Positions 11,640-52,900 of a stretch of DNA of 64,000 nt are shown here, one piece after another; the stretch's first letter is position 1, and the number at the start of each line of letters is the position of its first letter. The stretch is from positions 4,092,001-4,156,000 of the forward strand of contig JAZGTN010000089.1 of NCBI GenBank assembly GCA_037783415.1, given 5' to 3'. A program made the position numbers and the translations under genes. Origin of the DNA: Leptasterias polaris (lineage: Eukaryota > Echinodermata > Asteroidea > Forcipulatida > Asteriidae). The notes below the pieces were generated by a model. The model was not told where the DNA came from. It did no database searches and was given only the letters and a program-made list of their open reading frames with translations.

Positions 11640-13247
11640 TACGGTAAATCAGTATTTTTTCCCACCAACAAAACAAACAAAATTAAGTCCAAATTTGCCA
11701 CAGTCAACCTCCAGCCCCAGTGAACTCGTGTTAAATGTAAACATTAGTGGAGAGTGCGCGTAGCACAGCGACTTTGACCCCTGGTAAATTGACTGGTAGA
11801 CTGCAAATATATCGGCAATCATTACGTATACGATAACCAGCGCCATTATAGTTTCCCATGACTACTTCAACCTCGTTTCCATTTTGGAATTTTATTATTC
11901 GAACAAAAATGGCGGCGCCCACGGAACTTCAAAATTGATTGCCAACCACTTTCGAGAAGACGTACTTTCAACGTTTGAGCATAATGACAAAGTTTGTATT
12001 TTTTGTAAATAGAGATTAATGACTACTAGATTGTAAAATAGGGCTCGTTTATTTTGTTCTTTTTTGACCAAAAAGAATAATTTAATGTTTCTCTTTCTTT
12101 GTTCTGTTTTTGTTATTGCAGAAACTAGAAATGTATTGAATTCATGATATAGGCCTAAACAAATATAAAAAAGAAACTTTATCTTTAACTTTTTTAAGTT
12201 TAACTCAAGTTTTGGCCGTGGTTTATACTTCACGCGAAAGTGAATGTGAAGCAAATTTTTGTGACATAATAATCGGTAGGCCTATACACGCTGTTTTTCC
12301 AATTGTGGCGCAAGAAAATTTGCTTTTGCATGAAGTATGATCTGGGCTTTAAGCATTTGGGCTCTGCCTCTATCCTAATCTGACTGAGTCTGAGTTTAGT
12401 CATGGTTTTAGTATAGAGCCCTGCATTGGCCGCCATAGCTCAGGTCAAACAATGGAAACATGTACGCGCTGCGCACAAGTTTCAGCCAATGATTGATTGG
12501 TCTTCCTCTGACCTCAGTGAGGGCACTGTTTCGGCTTTTGACGTCAAATGCAAGGGGTCTATATAGCTGCATGTCATGAACAGTCTCCTCAGTAAGCATA
12601 ATAACCTCAATCGTAGCCCTTGGTCCTTGTGACGGTTGTACACAGAAGGTTTTACGACGGACCATGTTGTAAAAAGAATTGGCAGATATTATTGTTTTGA
12701 CTTATTCAACAAATAATTATAATTTACAAATGTAAAAACTGGTTAGTGGCCTGAATTTTTACCTTACTAGAGAGAGGCAAAAAGCACACTGAAAATGTAT
12801 TGGATGAACAATGAAGATGACCAATTCAATTGGTCTGGTTACATGTAAAAGGTCTCGTACTCTAGTCCTAGCTCACAATAGGTCTTGAGTTTTAAGGGAC
12901 ACGACCAAGAGCTATGAATATTAATAGCCTATAGGCCAGGATCCCTAGCTCACTTTTTATCATCAAATTAAATAATCAATAAGTAGACACTAAACATACA
13001 GAACAGCTAGTCCGAGTTACTAGACCTCAATGAGATGCAGTAATGCTCTATGTCGGTATAGAAAAATTTGGCGGATACCTCTATCTGACATGAAGTGTTT
13101 AAACCCTCCTCGCAATTGGGAGAAGACTTAAAATCATCACAACTACTTTTATGCTGTTTTAAGATCTTTTAAAAAATCATAAACTTTTATAAATGTTGTG
13201 TTCATTACAGTACCACTCTCTGAAGACAACTTTCACTTTGCATCATC
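11640..13247. promoter_or_regulatory. Divergent SSNA1/DHX16 intergenic promoter region
   Basis: 1.6 kb between the two start codons on opposite strands. It holds a YY1-type site (11906-11916) and no large repeat. A 3' splice-like site at 13204-13210 suggests that DHX16 has an upstream noncoding exon. Core promoter elements cannot be fixed by eye. Confidence 0.6.
11906..11916. promoter_or_regulatory. YY1-type motif (aaaatggcggc)
   Basis: Matches the vertebrate YY1 consensus AAGATGGCGGC with one change. Such sites often sit at or just after transcription starts of housekeeping genes. It is about 270 bp upstream of the SSNA1 ATG. The ATG in the motif opens only an eight-codon plus-strand frame. 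Confidence 0.5.
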
Positions 13248-41844
<28,597 letters not shown>

Positions 41845-41879
41845 CGTCCCACACTCTGATTAGATAGAGATAGGTTATG

Positions 41880-42100
41880 TACTTAGTTCTTATATAAAGC
41901 CCTTTATCTATGGGGGTCTCAAGTGCTTATTATTTGAACGACAGGTACGCAAAGCCAAGTTTGAATTATGAAGCTGATTTGTATAGCACCTTGTAAAGGT
42001 TTATGTGGTGATGTGGCGCAATTTGCAGCCAATCATGCAAGGAGTATCAAGGCAAACCCCTACTCCTAACAACAAGTGGGTTCTTTGTGCACAAAGTGTA
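41880..42100 (-). mobile_element. SINE fragment in the DHX16 3' flank
   Basis: cttatataaagccctttatc and gtggcgcaatttgcagccaa are tail and body in reverse orientation, beginning about 40 bases after the DHX16 stop. Confidence 0.75.
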
Positions 42101-42159
42101 TGAGTGACAATATTTGTTTGTCTCCCCAAAAAACTTCTTTATTGTACCTTATCTTATTG

Positions 42160-42592
42160 TGGCGTGTCGTGGCCGAGCGGATAAGAGCGCCGGACTCAAG
42201 CTCTGGTGTTTCTGTTCAGCAGAGTGTGGGTTCGAGTCCCGGTCGTGACACTTGTGTCCTTAAGCAAGACACTTAACCAGTATTGCTTCGTCCTTCGGAT
42301 GGGACGTTAAGCCGTTGGTCCCGTGCGTTGTGTAATGCACGTAAAAGAAACCAGTGCACTTATCGAAAAGAGAAGGGGTTCGCCCCGGAGTTCCTGGTTT
42401 GATTGGCTGCATATTGCGCCACAGCACCTTGTAAACCATTACATGGTGCTATGTAAAAGGAATAGGTCTCAAACTTCAAAACAAAGCTCCACATATATAC
42501 CTTGCAGGAAAATACTGACTGTTGAAGCGCCTTGAGCGTCACTGAGTGACGGATATGAGCGCTATATAAGAAGCCACTATTATTTTATATTA
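42160..42592 (+). mobile_element. tRNA-Leu-headed SINE, full length
   Basis: Head gtgtcgtggccgagcggata / gactcaagctctggtg / tgtgggttcgagtcccggtc keeps A and B boxes, a CAA-type anticodon loop and the long variable arm of tRNA-Leu. Body cttcgtccttcggatgggac, gcatattgcgccacagcacc; tail gatatgagcgctatataaga(agccactatt). It is the reference copy for the family in this window. Confidence 0.92.
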
Positions 42593-42624
42593 CTAGTGGG
42601 AGACTTTGAAATGCCAGGTTGAAG

Positions 42625-42712
42625 CAGACTTACCAGTAAATTGTCATTGTTTTTGTTGTAGTTCTGAGCGTGTGCACATTTTTGAAAATAATGGATGTAC
42701 CTGGTAAGTCTG
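42625..42712. repeat. Inverted repeat agcagacttaccag / ctggtaagtctgct
   Basis: 14-bp inverted arms about 60 bp apart. Possibly a very small MITE. Confidence 0.6.
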
Positions 42713-43084
42713 CTGCCATCTATTGCCCCCAAAAGTCCTTCATTATTTTACCTGACTTGGGTTGAGTGGTGCTTCTACTTCTCCATAAGGCTTGATATAA
42801 ACGCCAAGGAGCAATTATAGTAAAGTGTAGGCCTGGAATTTCATCTTTGAGAGGGCAAGGCCACTAAGGGCACTTCCATTGGAAATTCTTAAACTCTATG
42901 GGAAACTTTTGAAGGGGCACCAAGGCCTCCGTGTAATTCTAGGCCTCTAAGTTGCTCAAGGACACAAGTGACAGGACTGAGGTTTAAAATTGTGATGATA
43001 ATAAAAAATAATAATAATAACCAGGTCTTATATATAGCTCATTTTACAATAACGTATCAATGCGCTTTACATTAGTGAAGTGAC

Positions 43085-43445
43085 TTACTGAAAGGTAGTG
43101 GAAACTTTTGGTAATCACTCAAGAAATACATTACCATCAAAACTTACTTGGTTAGGAGCACCTGAGAGCTTCTGACAGTATAAAACAGTGTGAGAAACGA
43201 CTTCCTCTGAAGTAATGTAGTTTTTCAGAAGGAGATAATTTCTCGCTACAATATTTGAATCTGAGAAAGGCTTTAGCATGAAGTCTTCCTCAGGCATTTG
43301 AAAGCACAACATTCTGTGCAACTTGTTTTTTTCTTTTCTTGCAACTTCGATGACCAATTGAGCCAACATTTTCACAGGTTTGTTATTTTATTGCATATGT
43401 TTGGATACACCGAGTGAGGATACTGGTCTTTGACAAAAAGTATAT
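43085..43445. mobile_element. Degenerate MITE family A
   Basis: aaaacttacttggttaggagc, gtgagaaacgacttcctctg and cttgcaacttcgatgaccaa match 2125-2500. The terminal repeats have decayed. Confidence 0.8.
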
Positions 43446-43959
43446 GCTGCCTTAAAAATAAGCTAGAAATGTAGACCTGTATATAAGCATTATAATGGTG
43501 TATAATATAAACAAGTTTCTGAGAAGTAAACCAGTGGGTTTTAATTAATAATCTGAAAAACTTCCAAAAAGGGTCAAATTGATATGGTTACATACATGTA
43601 TGGTGTACAGAGCAGTGCCAACCCAGTGGTGGTGGAACATAATTTCAAATATGTGTAAAATATAAATAATTGAAAACTTAAATGAACAAAAACAGAACAC
43701 CCAAATATGAATACATTTTTGGAAATATTGTTATATAGAATTGTGTTTAAAATATAGCCCCCCTTCTCCCTTCCCAACCTCCGTTTTGTTCTTATTCATT
43801 GCTTGTCTTACTTTTATTTCGGGGTTAAGTTTTTAAAATAAACATTGAGCTCACTTATCTGTCCAAAGTCATATTTTTGTTTTCATTTTGTCTCTTTCTG
43901 TTTGTTCATCTGTCTCTCAGTTTCCCCCGTCTAAAAAATAAGCCAGAAATATAAAAAAC

Positions 43960-44560
43960 ATAAGGGGTAAGTCAAGCATTTTTATCAAATTCGAGTCAAA
44001 ATTTGACAGGTAAAAATTAGGGGTTAGTCCAGCATTTTTATTAAATTATGGTCAATGAGTAAGGCTTACCCCTTGTAAGCTTTGCTGTCCATTTCTTTTG
44101 ACGTTTCATGACATTTGAGCTAAAATTACAAGTGGTAAGCATTGCTGGTCATTCCTTTTGACGTTTCATGTAATTTGAGCTTAAATTACAAGTGGATGCC
44201 TACTGTCCTACCACTCCTTTTGACAATTCATGTAGTTTCAGCTAAAATTACAAGGGGTAAGCCTTACTGTCCGCTCCTTTTGACATTTCATGTAATTTGA
44301 GCCAAAATTACAAGGGGTAGTAAGCCTTACTGTCCGTTCCTTTTGTTAGCGTTTCATGTAAAATGAGCCAAAATCGCAAGGGATAAGCCTTGCCGTTCTT
44401 TCCCTTTTGACGTTTCAAGTAATTTCAGCTAACATTACAAGGGGTAGGCCTAAGCCTTGCTGTCCATTCCTTTTGACGTTTCATGTTATATGAGCCAATG
44501 TTTGAGGCTAGTAATGAGTACACGTTCAGTTTAATTGAACATGAGCAGTATTTCCATTTT
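43960..44560. repeat. Left flanking tandem repeat (about 61 bp) of the satellite domain
   Basis: About seven copies of a unit cattccttttgacgtttcatg ... gagc-aaaattacaaggggtaa. The reverse-complement unit forms the right flank at 51850-52310. The outermost left words (aggggtaagtcaagcatttt) also recur inverted near 53150-53180. Confidence 0.88.
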
Positions 44561-44759
44561 TATGGACAATAATTACAGCATTGCTGTCGTGGTTTTAAAC
44601 TTAAGAGAACTGCTCGGGCAAGACTAATTATGTATACTCGTCTATTTTGGTTTTATAGTAATATAAGACCCTTTAGGGCACTGAAATTATCAATTTTTGC
44701 GCCTCAATGGCGTTTTTAGAAGTAGCCGATTTACGTTTATACACATTAAGAAGACAGTT

Positions 44760-47700
44760 GCCAAGTTATAGGTGCTTGGGATAAGGGGTTGGGACCACAG
44801 ATGCATTTTAATCTTGATTTTGAGGCATCGTTATATCGAAAATCAGGCAATATCTTAAAAAGTTGCCAACGTAGACGACTCAAACCAAGAATTTCCTGCT
44901 CCTCGCACTCCGTTTTACCTCTATACCAAATTTCAGGCGATTTGGAAACAACATATTTCGGCCGATTTTGGCAAAAACGGCAAGGGGGTAAGTCCAGTCA
45001 TTTTTTCAGTCTCGAAAACTGTTTATCTCCGATTTTCCTCAAATTTAAACCAAAGAGACTCCGTTGTATGTAGAAGACGGGCGCCGAGTTACAGGTGCTT
45101 GGGATAAGGGGTTGGGACCACAGATGCATTTTAATCTTGATTTTGAGGCATCGTTATATCGAAAATCAGGCAATATCTTAAAAAGTTGCCAACGTAGACG
45201 ACTCAAACCAACCAAGAATTTCCTGCTCCTCGCACTCCGTTTTACCTCTGTACCAAATTTCAGGCGATTTGGAAACAACATTATTTTGGCCGATTTTGGC
45301 AAAAACGGCAAGGGGGTAGTCCAGTCATTTTTTCAGTCTCGAAAACTGTTTATCTCCGATTTTCCTCAAATTTAAACCAAATAGACTCCGTTGTATGTAG
45401 AAGACGGGCGCCGAGTTACAGGTGCTTGGGATAAGGGGTTGGGACCACAGATGCATTTTAATCTTGATTTTGAGGCATCGTTATATCGAAAATCAGGCAA
45501 TATCTTAAAAAGTTGCCAACGTAGACGACTCAAACCAAGAATTTCCTGCTCCTCGCACTCCGTTTTACCTCTATACCAAATTTCAGGCGATTTGGAAACA
45601 ACATTTTCCGGCCGATTTTGGCAAAAACGGCAAGGGGGTAGTCCAGTCATTTTTTCAGTCTCGAAAACTGTTTATCTCCGATTTTCCTCAAATTTAAACC
45701 AAATAGACTCCGTTGTATGTAGAAGACGGGCGCCGAGTTACAGGTGCTTGGGATAAGGGGTTGGGACCACAGATGCATTTTAATCTTGATTTTGAGGCAT
45801 CGTTATATCGAAAATCAGGCAATATCTTAAAAAGTTGCCAACGTAGACGACTCAAACCAAGAATTTCCTGCTCCTCGCACTCCGTTTTACCTCTATACCA
45901 AATTTCAGGCGATTTGGAAACAACATTTTCCGGCCGATTTTGGCAAAAACGGCAAGGGGGTAGTCCAGTCATTTTTTCAGTCTCGAAAACTGTTTATCTC
46001 CGATTTTCCTCAAATTTAAACCAAATAGACTCCGTTCTATGTAGAAGACGGGCGCCGAGTTACAGGTGCTTGGGATAAGGGGTTGGGACCACAGATGCAT
46101 TTTAATCTTGATTTTGAGGCATCGTTATATCGAAAATCAGGCAATATCTTAAAAAGTTGCCAACGTAGACGACTCAAACCAAGAATTTCCTGCTCCTCGC
46201 ACTCCGTTTTACCTCTATACCAAATTTCAGGCAATTTGGAAACAACATTTTCCGGCCGATTTTGGCAAAAACGGCAAGGGGGTAGTCCAGTCATTTTTTC
46301 AGTCTCGAAAACTGTTTATCTCCGATTTTCCTCAAATTTAAACCAAATAGACTCCGTTGTATGTAGAAGACGGGCGCCGAGTTACAGGTGCTTGGGATAA
46401 GGGGTTGGGACCACAGATGCATTTTAATCTTGATTTTGAGGCATCGTTATATCGAAAATCAGGCAATATCTTAAAAAGTTGCCAACGTAGACGACTCAAA
46501 CCAAGAATTTCCTGCTCCTCGCACTCCGTTTTACCTCTATACCAAATTTCAGGCGATTTGGAAACAACATTTTCCGGCCGATTTTGGCAAAAACGGCAAG
46601 GGGGTAGTCCAGTCATTTTTTCAGTCTCGAAAACTGTTTATCTCCGATTTTCCTCAAATTTAAACCAAATAGACTCCGTTGTATGTAGAAGACGGGCGCC
46701 GAGTTACAGGTGCTTGGGATAAGGGGTTGGGACCACAGATGCATTTTAATCTTGATTTTGAGGCATCGTTATATCGAAAATCAGGCAATATCTTAAAAAG
46801 TTGCCAACGTAGACGATTCAAACCAATAATTTCCTGCTCCTCGCACTCCGTTTTACCTCTATACCAAATTTCAGGCGATTTGGAAACAACATTTTCCGGC
46901 CGATTTTGGCAAAAACGGCAAGGGGGTAGTCCAGTCATTTTTTCAGTCTCGAAAACTGTTTATCTCCGATTTTCCTCAAATTTAAACCAAATAGACTCCG
47001 TTGTATGTAGAAGACGGGCGCCGAGTTACAGGTGCTTGGGATAAGGGGTTGGGACCACAGATGCATTTTAATCTTGATTTTGAGGCATCGTTATATCGAA
47101 AATCAGGCAATATCTTAAAAAGTTGCCAACGTAGACGACTCAAACCAAGAATTTCCTGCTCCTCGCACTCCGTTTTACCTCTATACCAAATTTCAGGCGA
47201 TTTGGAAACAACATTTTCCGGCCGATTTTGGCAAAAACGGCAAGGGGGTAGTCCAGTCATTTTTTCAGTCTCGAAAACTGTTTATCTCCGATTTTCCTCA
47301 AATTTAAACCAAATAGACTCCGTTGTATGTAGAAGACGGGCGCCGAGTTACAGGTGCTTGGGATAAGGGGTTGGGACCACAGATGCATTTTAATCTTGAT
47401 TTTGAGGCATCGTTATATCGAAAATCAGGCAATATCTTAAAAAGTTGCCAACGTAGACGATTCAAACCAAGAATTTCCTGCTCCTCGCACTCCGTTTTAC
47501 CTCTGTACCAAATTTCAGGCGATTTGGAAACAACATTATTTTGGCCGATTTTGGCAAAAACGGCAAGGGGGTAGTCCAGTCATTTTTTCAGTCTCGAAAA
47601 CTGTTTATCTCCGATTTTCCTCAAATTTAAACCAAATAGACTCCGTTGTATGTAGAAGACGGGCGCCGAGTTACAGGTGCTTGGGATAAGGGGTTGGGAC

Positions 47701-50700
47701 CACAGATGCATTTTAATCTTGATTTTGAGGCATCGTTATATCGAAAATCAGGCAATATCTTAAAAAGTTGCCAACGTAGACGACTCAAACCAAGAATTTC
47801 CTGCTCCTCGCACTCCGTTTTACCTCTGTACCAAATTTCAGGCGATTTGGAAACAACATTATTTTGGCCGATTTTGGCAAAAACGGCAAGGGGGTAGTCC
47901 AGTCATTTTTTCAGTCTCGAAAACTGTTTATCTCCGATTTTCCTCAAATTTAAACCAAATAGACTCCGTTGTATGTAGAAGACGGGCGCCGAGTTACAGG
48001 TGCTTGGGATAAGGGGTTGGGACCACAGATGCATTTTAATCTTGATTTTGAGGCATCGTTATATCGAAAATCAGGCAATATCTTAAAAAGTTGCCAACGT
48101 AGACGACTCAAACCAAGAATTTCCTGCTCCTCGCACTCCGTTTTACCTCTATACCAAATTTCAGGCGATTTGGAAACAACATTTTCCGGCCGATTTTGGC
48201 AAAAACGGCAAGGGGGTAGTCCAGTCATTTTTTCAGTCTCGAAAACTGTTTATCTCCGATTTTCCTCAAATTTAAACCAAATAGACTCCGTTGTATGTAG
48301 AAGACGGGCGCCGAGTTACAGGTGCTTGGGATAAGGGGTTGGGACCACAGATGCATTTTAATCTTGATTTTGAGGCATCGTTATATCGAAAATCAGGCAA
48401 TATCTTAAAAAGTTGCCAACGTAGACGACTCAAACCAAGAATTTCCTGCTCCTCGCACTCCGTTTTACCTCTATACCAAATTTCAGGCGATTTGGAAACA
48501 ACATTTTCCGGCCGATTTTGGCAAAAACGGCAAGGGGGTAGTCCAGTCATTTTTTCAGTCTCGAAAACTGTTTATCTCCGATTTTCCTCAAATTTAAACC
48601 AAATAGACTCCGTTGTATGTAGAAGACGGGCGCCGAGTTACAGGTGCTTGGGATAAGGGGTTGGGACCACAGATGCATTTTAATCTTGATTTTGAGGCAT
48701 CGTTATATCGAAAATCAGGCAATATCTTAAAAAGTTGCCAACGTAGACGACTCAAACCAAGAATTTCCTGCTCCTCGCACTCCGTTTTACCTCTGTACCA
48801 AATTTCAGGCGATTTGGAAACAACATTATTTTGGCCGATTTTGGCAAAAACGGCAAGGGGGTAGTCCAGTCATTTTTTCAGTCTCGAAAACTGTTTATCT
48901 CCGATTTTCCTCAAATTTAAACCAAATAGACTCCGTTGTATGTAGAAGACGGGCGCCGAGTTACAGGTGCTTGGGATAAGGGGTTGGGACCACAGATGCA
49001 TTTTAATCTTGATTTTGAGGCATCGTTATATCGAAAATCAGGCAATATCTTAAAAAGTTGCCAACGTAGACGACTCAAACCAAGAATTTCCTGCTCCTCG
49101 CACTCCGTTTTACCTCTATACCAAATTTCAGGCGATTTGGAAACAACATTTTCCGGCCGATTTTGGCAAAAACGGCAAGGGGGTAGTCCAGTCATTTTTT
49201 CAGTCTCGAAAACTGTTTATCTCCGATTTTCCTCAAATTTAAACCAAATAGACTCCGTTGTATGTAGAAGACGGGCGCCGAGTTACAGGTGCTTGGGATA
49301 AGGGGTTGGGACCACAGATGCATTTTAATCTTGATTTTGAGGCATCGTTATATCGAAAATCAGGCAATATCTTAAAAAGTTGCCAACGTAGACGACTCAA
49401 ACCAAGAATTTCCTGCTCCTCGCACTCCGTTTTACCTCTATACCAAATTTCAGGCGATTTGGAAACAACATTTTCCGGCCGATTTTGGCAAAAACGGCAA
49501 GGGGGTAGTCCAGTCATTTTTTCAGTCTCGAAAACTGTTTATCTCCGATTTTCCTCAAATTTAAACCAAATAGACTCCGTTGTATGTAGAAGACGGGCGC
49601 CGAGTTACAGGTGCTTGGGATAAGGGGTTGGGACCACAGATGCATTTTAATCTTGATTTTGAGGCATCGTTATATCGAAAAACAGGCAATATCTTAAAAA
49701 GTTGCCAACGTAGACGACTCAAACCAAGAATTTCCTGCTCCTCGCACTCCGTTTTACCTCTATACCAAATTTCAGGCGATTTGGAAACAACATTTTCCGG
49801 CCGATTTTGGCAAAAACGGCAAGGGGGTAGTCCAGTCATTTTTTCAGTCTCGAAAACTGTTTATCTCCGATTTTCCTCAAATTTAAACCAAATAGACTCC
49901 GTTGTATGTAGAAGACGGGCGCCGAGTTACAGGTGCTTGGGATAAGGGGTTGGGACCACAGATGCATTTTAATCTTGATTTTGAGGCATCGTTATATCGA
50001 AAATCAGGCAATATCTTAAAAAGTTGCCAACGTAGACGACTCAAACCAAGAATTTCCTGCTCCTCGCACTCCGTTTTACCTCTATACCAAATTTCAGGCG
50101 ATTTGGAAACAACATTATTTTGGCCGATTTTGGCAAAAACGGCAAGGGGGTGGTAGTCCAGTCATTTTTTCAGTCTCGAAAACTGTTTATCTTCGATTTT
50201 CCTCAAATTTAAACCAAATAGACTCCGTTCTATGTAGAAGACGGGCGCCGAGTTACAGGTGCTTGGGATAAGGGGTTGGGACCACAGATGCATTTTAATC
50301 TTGATTTTGAGGCATCGTTATATCGAAAATCAGGCAATATCTTAAAAAGTTGCCAACGTAGACGACTCAAACCAAGAATTTCCTGCTCCTCGCACTCCGT
50401 TTTACCTCTATACCAAATTTCAGGCGATTTGGAAACAACATTATTTTGGCCGATTTTGGCAAAAACGGCAAGGGGGTAGTCCAGTCATTTTTTCAGTCTC
50501 GAAAACTGTTTATCTCCGATTTTCCTCAAATTTAAACCAAATAGACTCCGTTGTATGTAGAAGACGGGCGCCGAGTTACAGGTGCTTGGGATAAGGGGTT
50601 GGGACCACAGATGCATTTTAATCTTGATTTTGAGGCATCGTTATATCGAAAATCAGGCAATATCTTAAAAAGTTGCCAACGTAGACGACTCAAACCAAGA

Positions 50701-51436
50701 ATTTCCTGCTCCTCGCACTCCGTTTTACCTCTATACCAAATTTCAGGCGATTTGGAAACAACATTATTTTGGCCGATTTTGGCAAAAACGGCAAGGGGGT
50801 AGTCCAGTCATTTTTTCAGTCTCGAAAACTGTTTATCTCCGATTTTCCTCAAATTTAAACCAAATAGACTCCGTTGTATGTAGAAGACGGGCGCCGAGTT
50901 ACAGGTGCTTGGGATAAGGGGTTGGGACCACAGATGCATTTTAATCTTGATTTTGAGGCATCGTTATATCGAAAATCAGGCAATATCTTAAAAAGTTGCC
51001 AACGTAAACGACTCAAACCAAGAATTTCCTGCTCCTCGCACTCCGTTTTACCTCTGTACCAAATTTCAGGCGATTTGGAAACAACATTATTTTGGCCGAT
51101 TTTGGCAAAAACGGCAAGGGGGGTAGTCCAGTCATTTTTTCAGTCTCGAAAACTGTTTATCTCCGATTTTCCTCAAATTTAAACCAAATAGACTCCGTTG
51201 TATGTAGAAGACGGGCGCCGAGTTACAGGTGCTTGGGATAAGGGGTTGGGACCACAGATGCATTTTAATCTTGATTTTGAGGCATCGTTATATCGAAAAT
51301 CAGGCAATATCTTAAAAAGTTGCCAACGTAGACGACTCAAACCAAGAATTTCCTGCTCCTCGCACTCCGTTTTACCTCTATACCAAATTTCAGGCGATTT
51401 GGAAACAACATTTTCCGGCCGATTTTGGCAAAAACT
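44760..51436. repeat. 322-bp satellite array, about 21 copies
   Basis: The unit begins tgtagaagacgggcgccgag, ttacaggtgcttgggataag and ends cctcaaatttaaaccaaata. Spacing is 322-323 bp and identity is very high, with only scattered single changes. Two variant classes differ at acattttccgg versus acattattttgg and are interspersed. The first copy is diverged at its start and the last stops mid-unit at ggcaaaaact. Both strands stay open for 92-121 codons, but frames change at each unit because 322 is not a multiple of 3. This is satellite DNA, not a gene family. Confidence 0.97.
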
Positions 51437-51850
51437 GTTGAGGCTGTGAGTGCATGTTCAGTTTAAGTGAACATGAACAGTAAAACACCGGTGTTGGTCA
51501 TGATTGAGGCTAGTAATGATTACATGTTCAGTTTAAGTGAACAAGAGCAGTTATACAGCAGTTTTGGTCATGTTTGAGGCAAGTAATGAGTACATGTTCA
51601 GTTTACATGAACAAGAGCAGTCATTACCCCCTTTAACCGGTGTTGGTCATGTTTGAGGCTAGTAATGATTACATGTTCAGTTTAAGTGAACAAGAGCAGT
51701 TATACAGCAGTTTTTGGTCATGTTTGAGGCTAGTAATGAGTACATGTTCAGTTTAAGTGAACAAGAGAAGTAATACAGCAGTGTTGGTCAAGTTTGAGGC
51801 AAGTAATGAGTACATGTTCAGTTTACATGAACAAGAGCAGTCATTACCCA
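51437..51850. repeat. Tandem repeat 'gaggctagtaatgagtacatgttcagttt'
   Basis: About six units of 60-75 bp with the palindromic core gttcagtttaagtgaac. One copy of the same unit, in the same orientation, lies left of the satellite at 44500-44555. The array therefore inserted into or grew within this repeat. Confidence 0.85.
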
Positions 51851-52310
51851 TTGTAATTTTGACTAAAATCAGATGAAACACCAACAGGAGTGAACAACAA
51901 GGCTTCCTCTTGTAGTATTGGCTCAAATCACATGAAACATCAACAAGAATGAAGGGCTTACCCATAGTAACTTTTGCTAAAATTACATAAAACATCAACA
52001 GGAATGAACAGAAATGCTCATATTGTAACTTTGGCTAAACATCAACATGAATGAACAGCAAAGCTTACTCCTTGTAATATTGGCTAAATTTAAATGAAAC
52101 GTAAAAAGGAATAAACAGCAAAGCTTACCCCCTTGTAACTTTGGCTATAATTGTATGAACAACCAACAGGATTGAACAATTTACCCCTTGCAGTTTTTGG
52201 TTAAATCACATGAAACACATCAAAAGGAATGAACAGCAAAGCCTACTCCTTGTAATTTTGGCTAATATTACAAGAAACATCAACAGGAATGAACAGCAAG
52301 GCTTATGAGT
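51850..52310. repeat. Right flanking tandem repeat, inverted relative to the left flank
   Basis: About eight units of ttgtaa-tttggctaaaatca / catgaaacatcaacaggaat / gaacagcaaggctta. This is the reverse complement of the 43960-44500 unit. Confidence 0.88.
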
Positions 52311-52459
52311 TGCGTTTTGTAAACTTTCTTATAAAGTTATATAGGTAATTAAAGTTTTTATATGCGTTACCGAGACCATTCTAAATCCTAACGCAACATT
52401 GAACTGGATTCCTTAAAAAGAAATTTGAAGTTAAAACAAATTTGTGCAGAAAGTTAGTC

Positions 52460-52900
52460 AGAGTGACGACCAAGCGTTCAGGGGACTCAAAGTCTGGTCG
52501 AACCAGCAGGGTGATCACCCATGTAGTTCCCTTCAGGGATTGGCTAGTTCCCGGTCCCTCCTTGTCCTTTCCCACCCGGAATAATCACCCTACCCACTTT
52601 GGGGAGAGACATGACGGAACCCCAATCCATTACAGCGGCCAGCAGTAAAAGTCATGTCCCTTACATTGATAGGAGTAGGGCTCGAACCGGGTGTACCAGC
52701 TCTGGACCGCACGCATGCGAACAATCCAGTGCACCGCGGTGCCCGTTGGTGTTTGAAGGTGATTTTAAACACAACTTAAATAATACAATGTGAAAGGGTT
52801 ACTTAATAAAAGAAAATAATAGGCAGTAGTGGGATTCGAACCAGGGTCAGTACGACTGAAAACCTGCCCTAGCCACACAGGCAGTGTTCCCTTTACAAAT
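52460..52900 (-). mobile_element. tRNA-derived SINE heads
   Basis: On the minus strand cccggttcgagccctactcc (B box, near 52685) and ggttcgaatcccactactgc (near 52845) mark two different tRNA-like heads with a body between (agcggccagcagtaaaag). Confidence 0.6.

Noticed and set aside
12408..12665. 85-codon minus-strand frame in the intergenic region
   Set aside because: No recognisable family, no splice context, and it lies in the putative divergent promoter. Chance frame in GC-richer DNA.
42165..42252. Possible tRNA-Leu gene
   Set aside because: It continues without a terminator into the SINE body and the gcgctatataa tail, and many relatives occur in the window.
44760..51436. CRISPR-like array
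   Set aside because: Direct repeats without unique spacers in a eukaryotic genome. It is a satellite.
45064..51449. Repeated open frames of 83-121 codons (plus) and 85-92 codons (minus) suggesting a tandem gene family
   Set aside because: They coincide exactly with the 322-bp satellite, change frame every unit, start and stop at the same repeat position, and lack splice or promoter context. Dual-strand openness argues against real coding.
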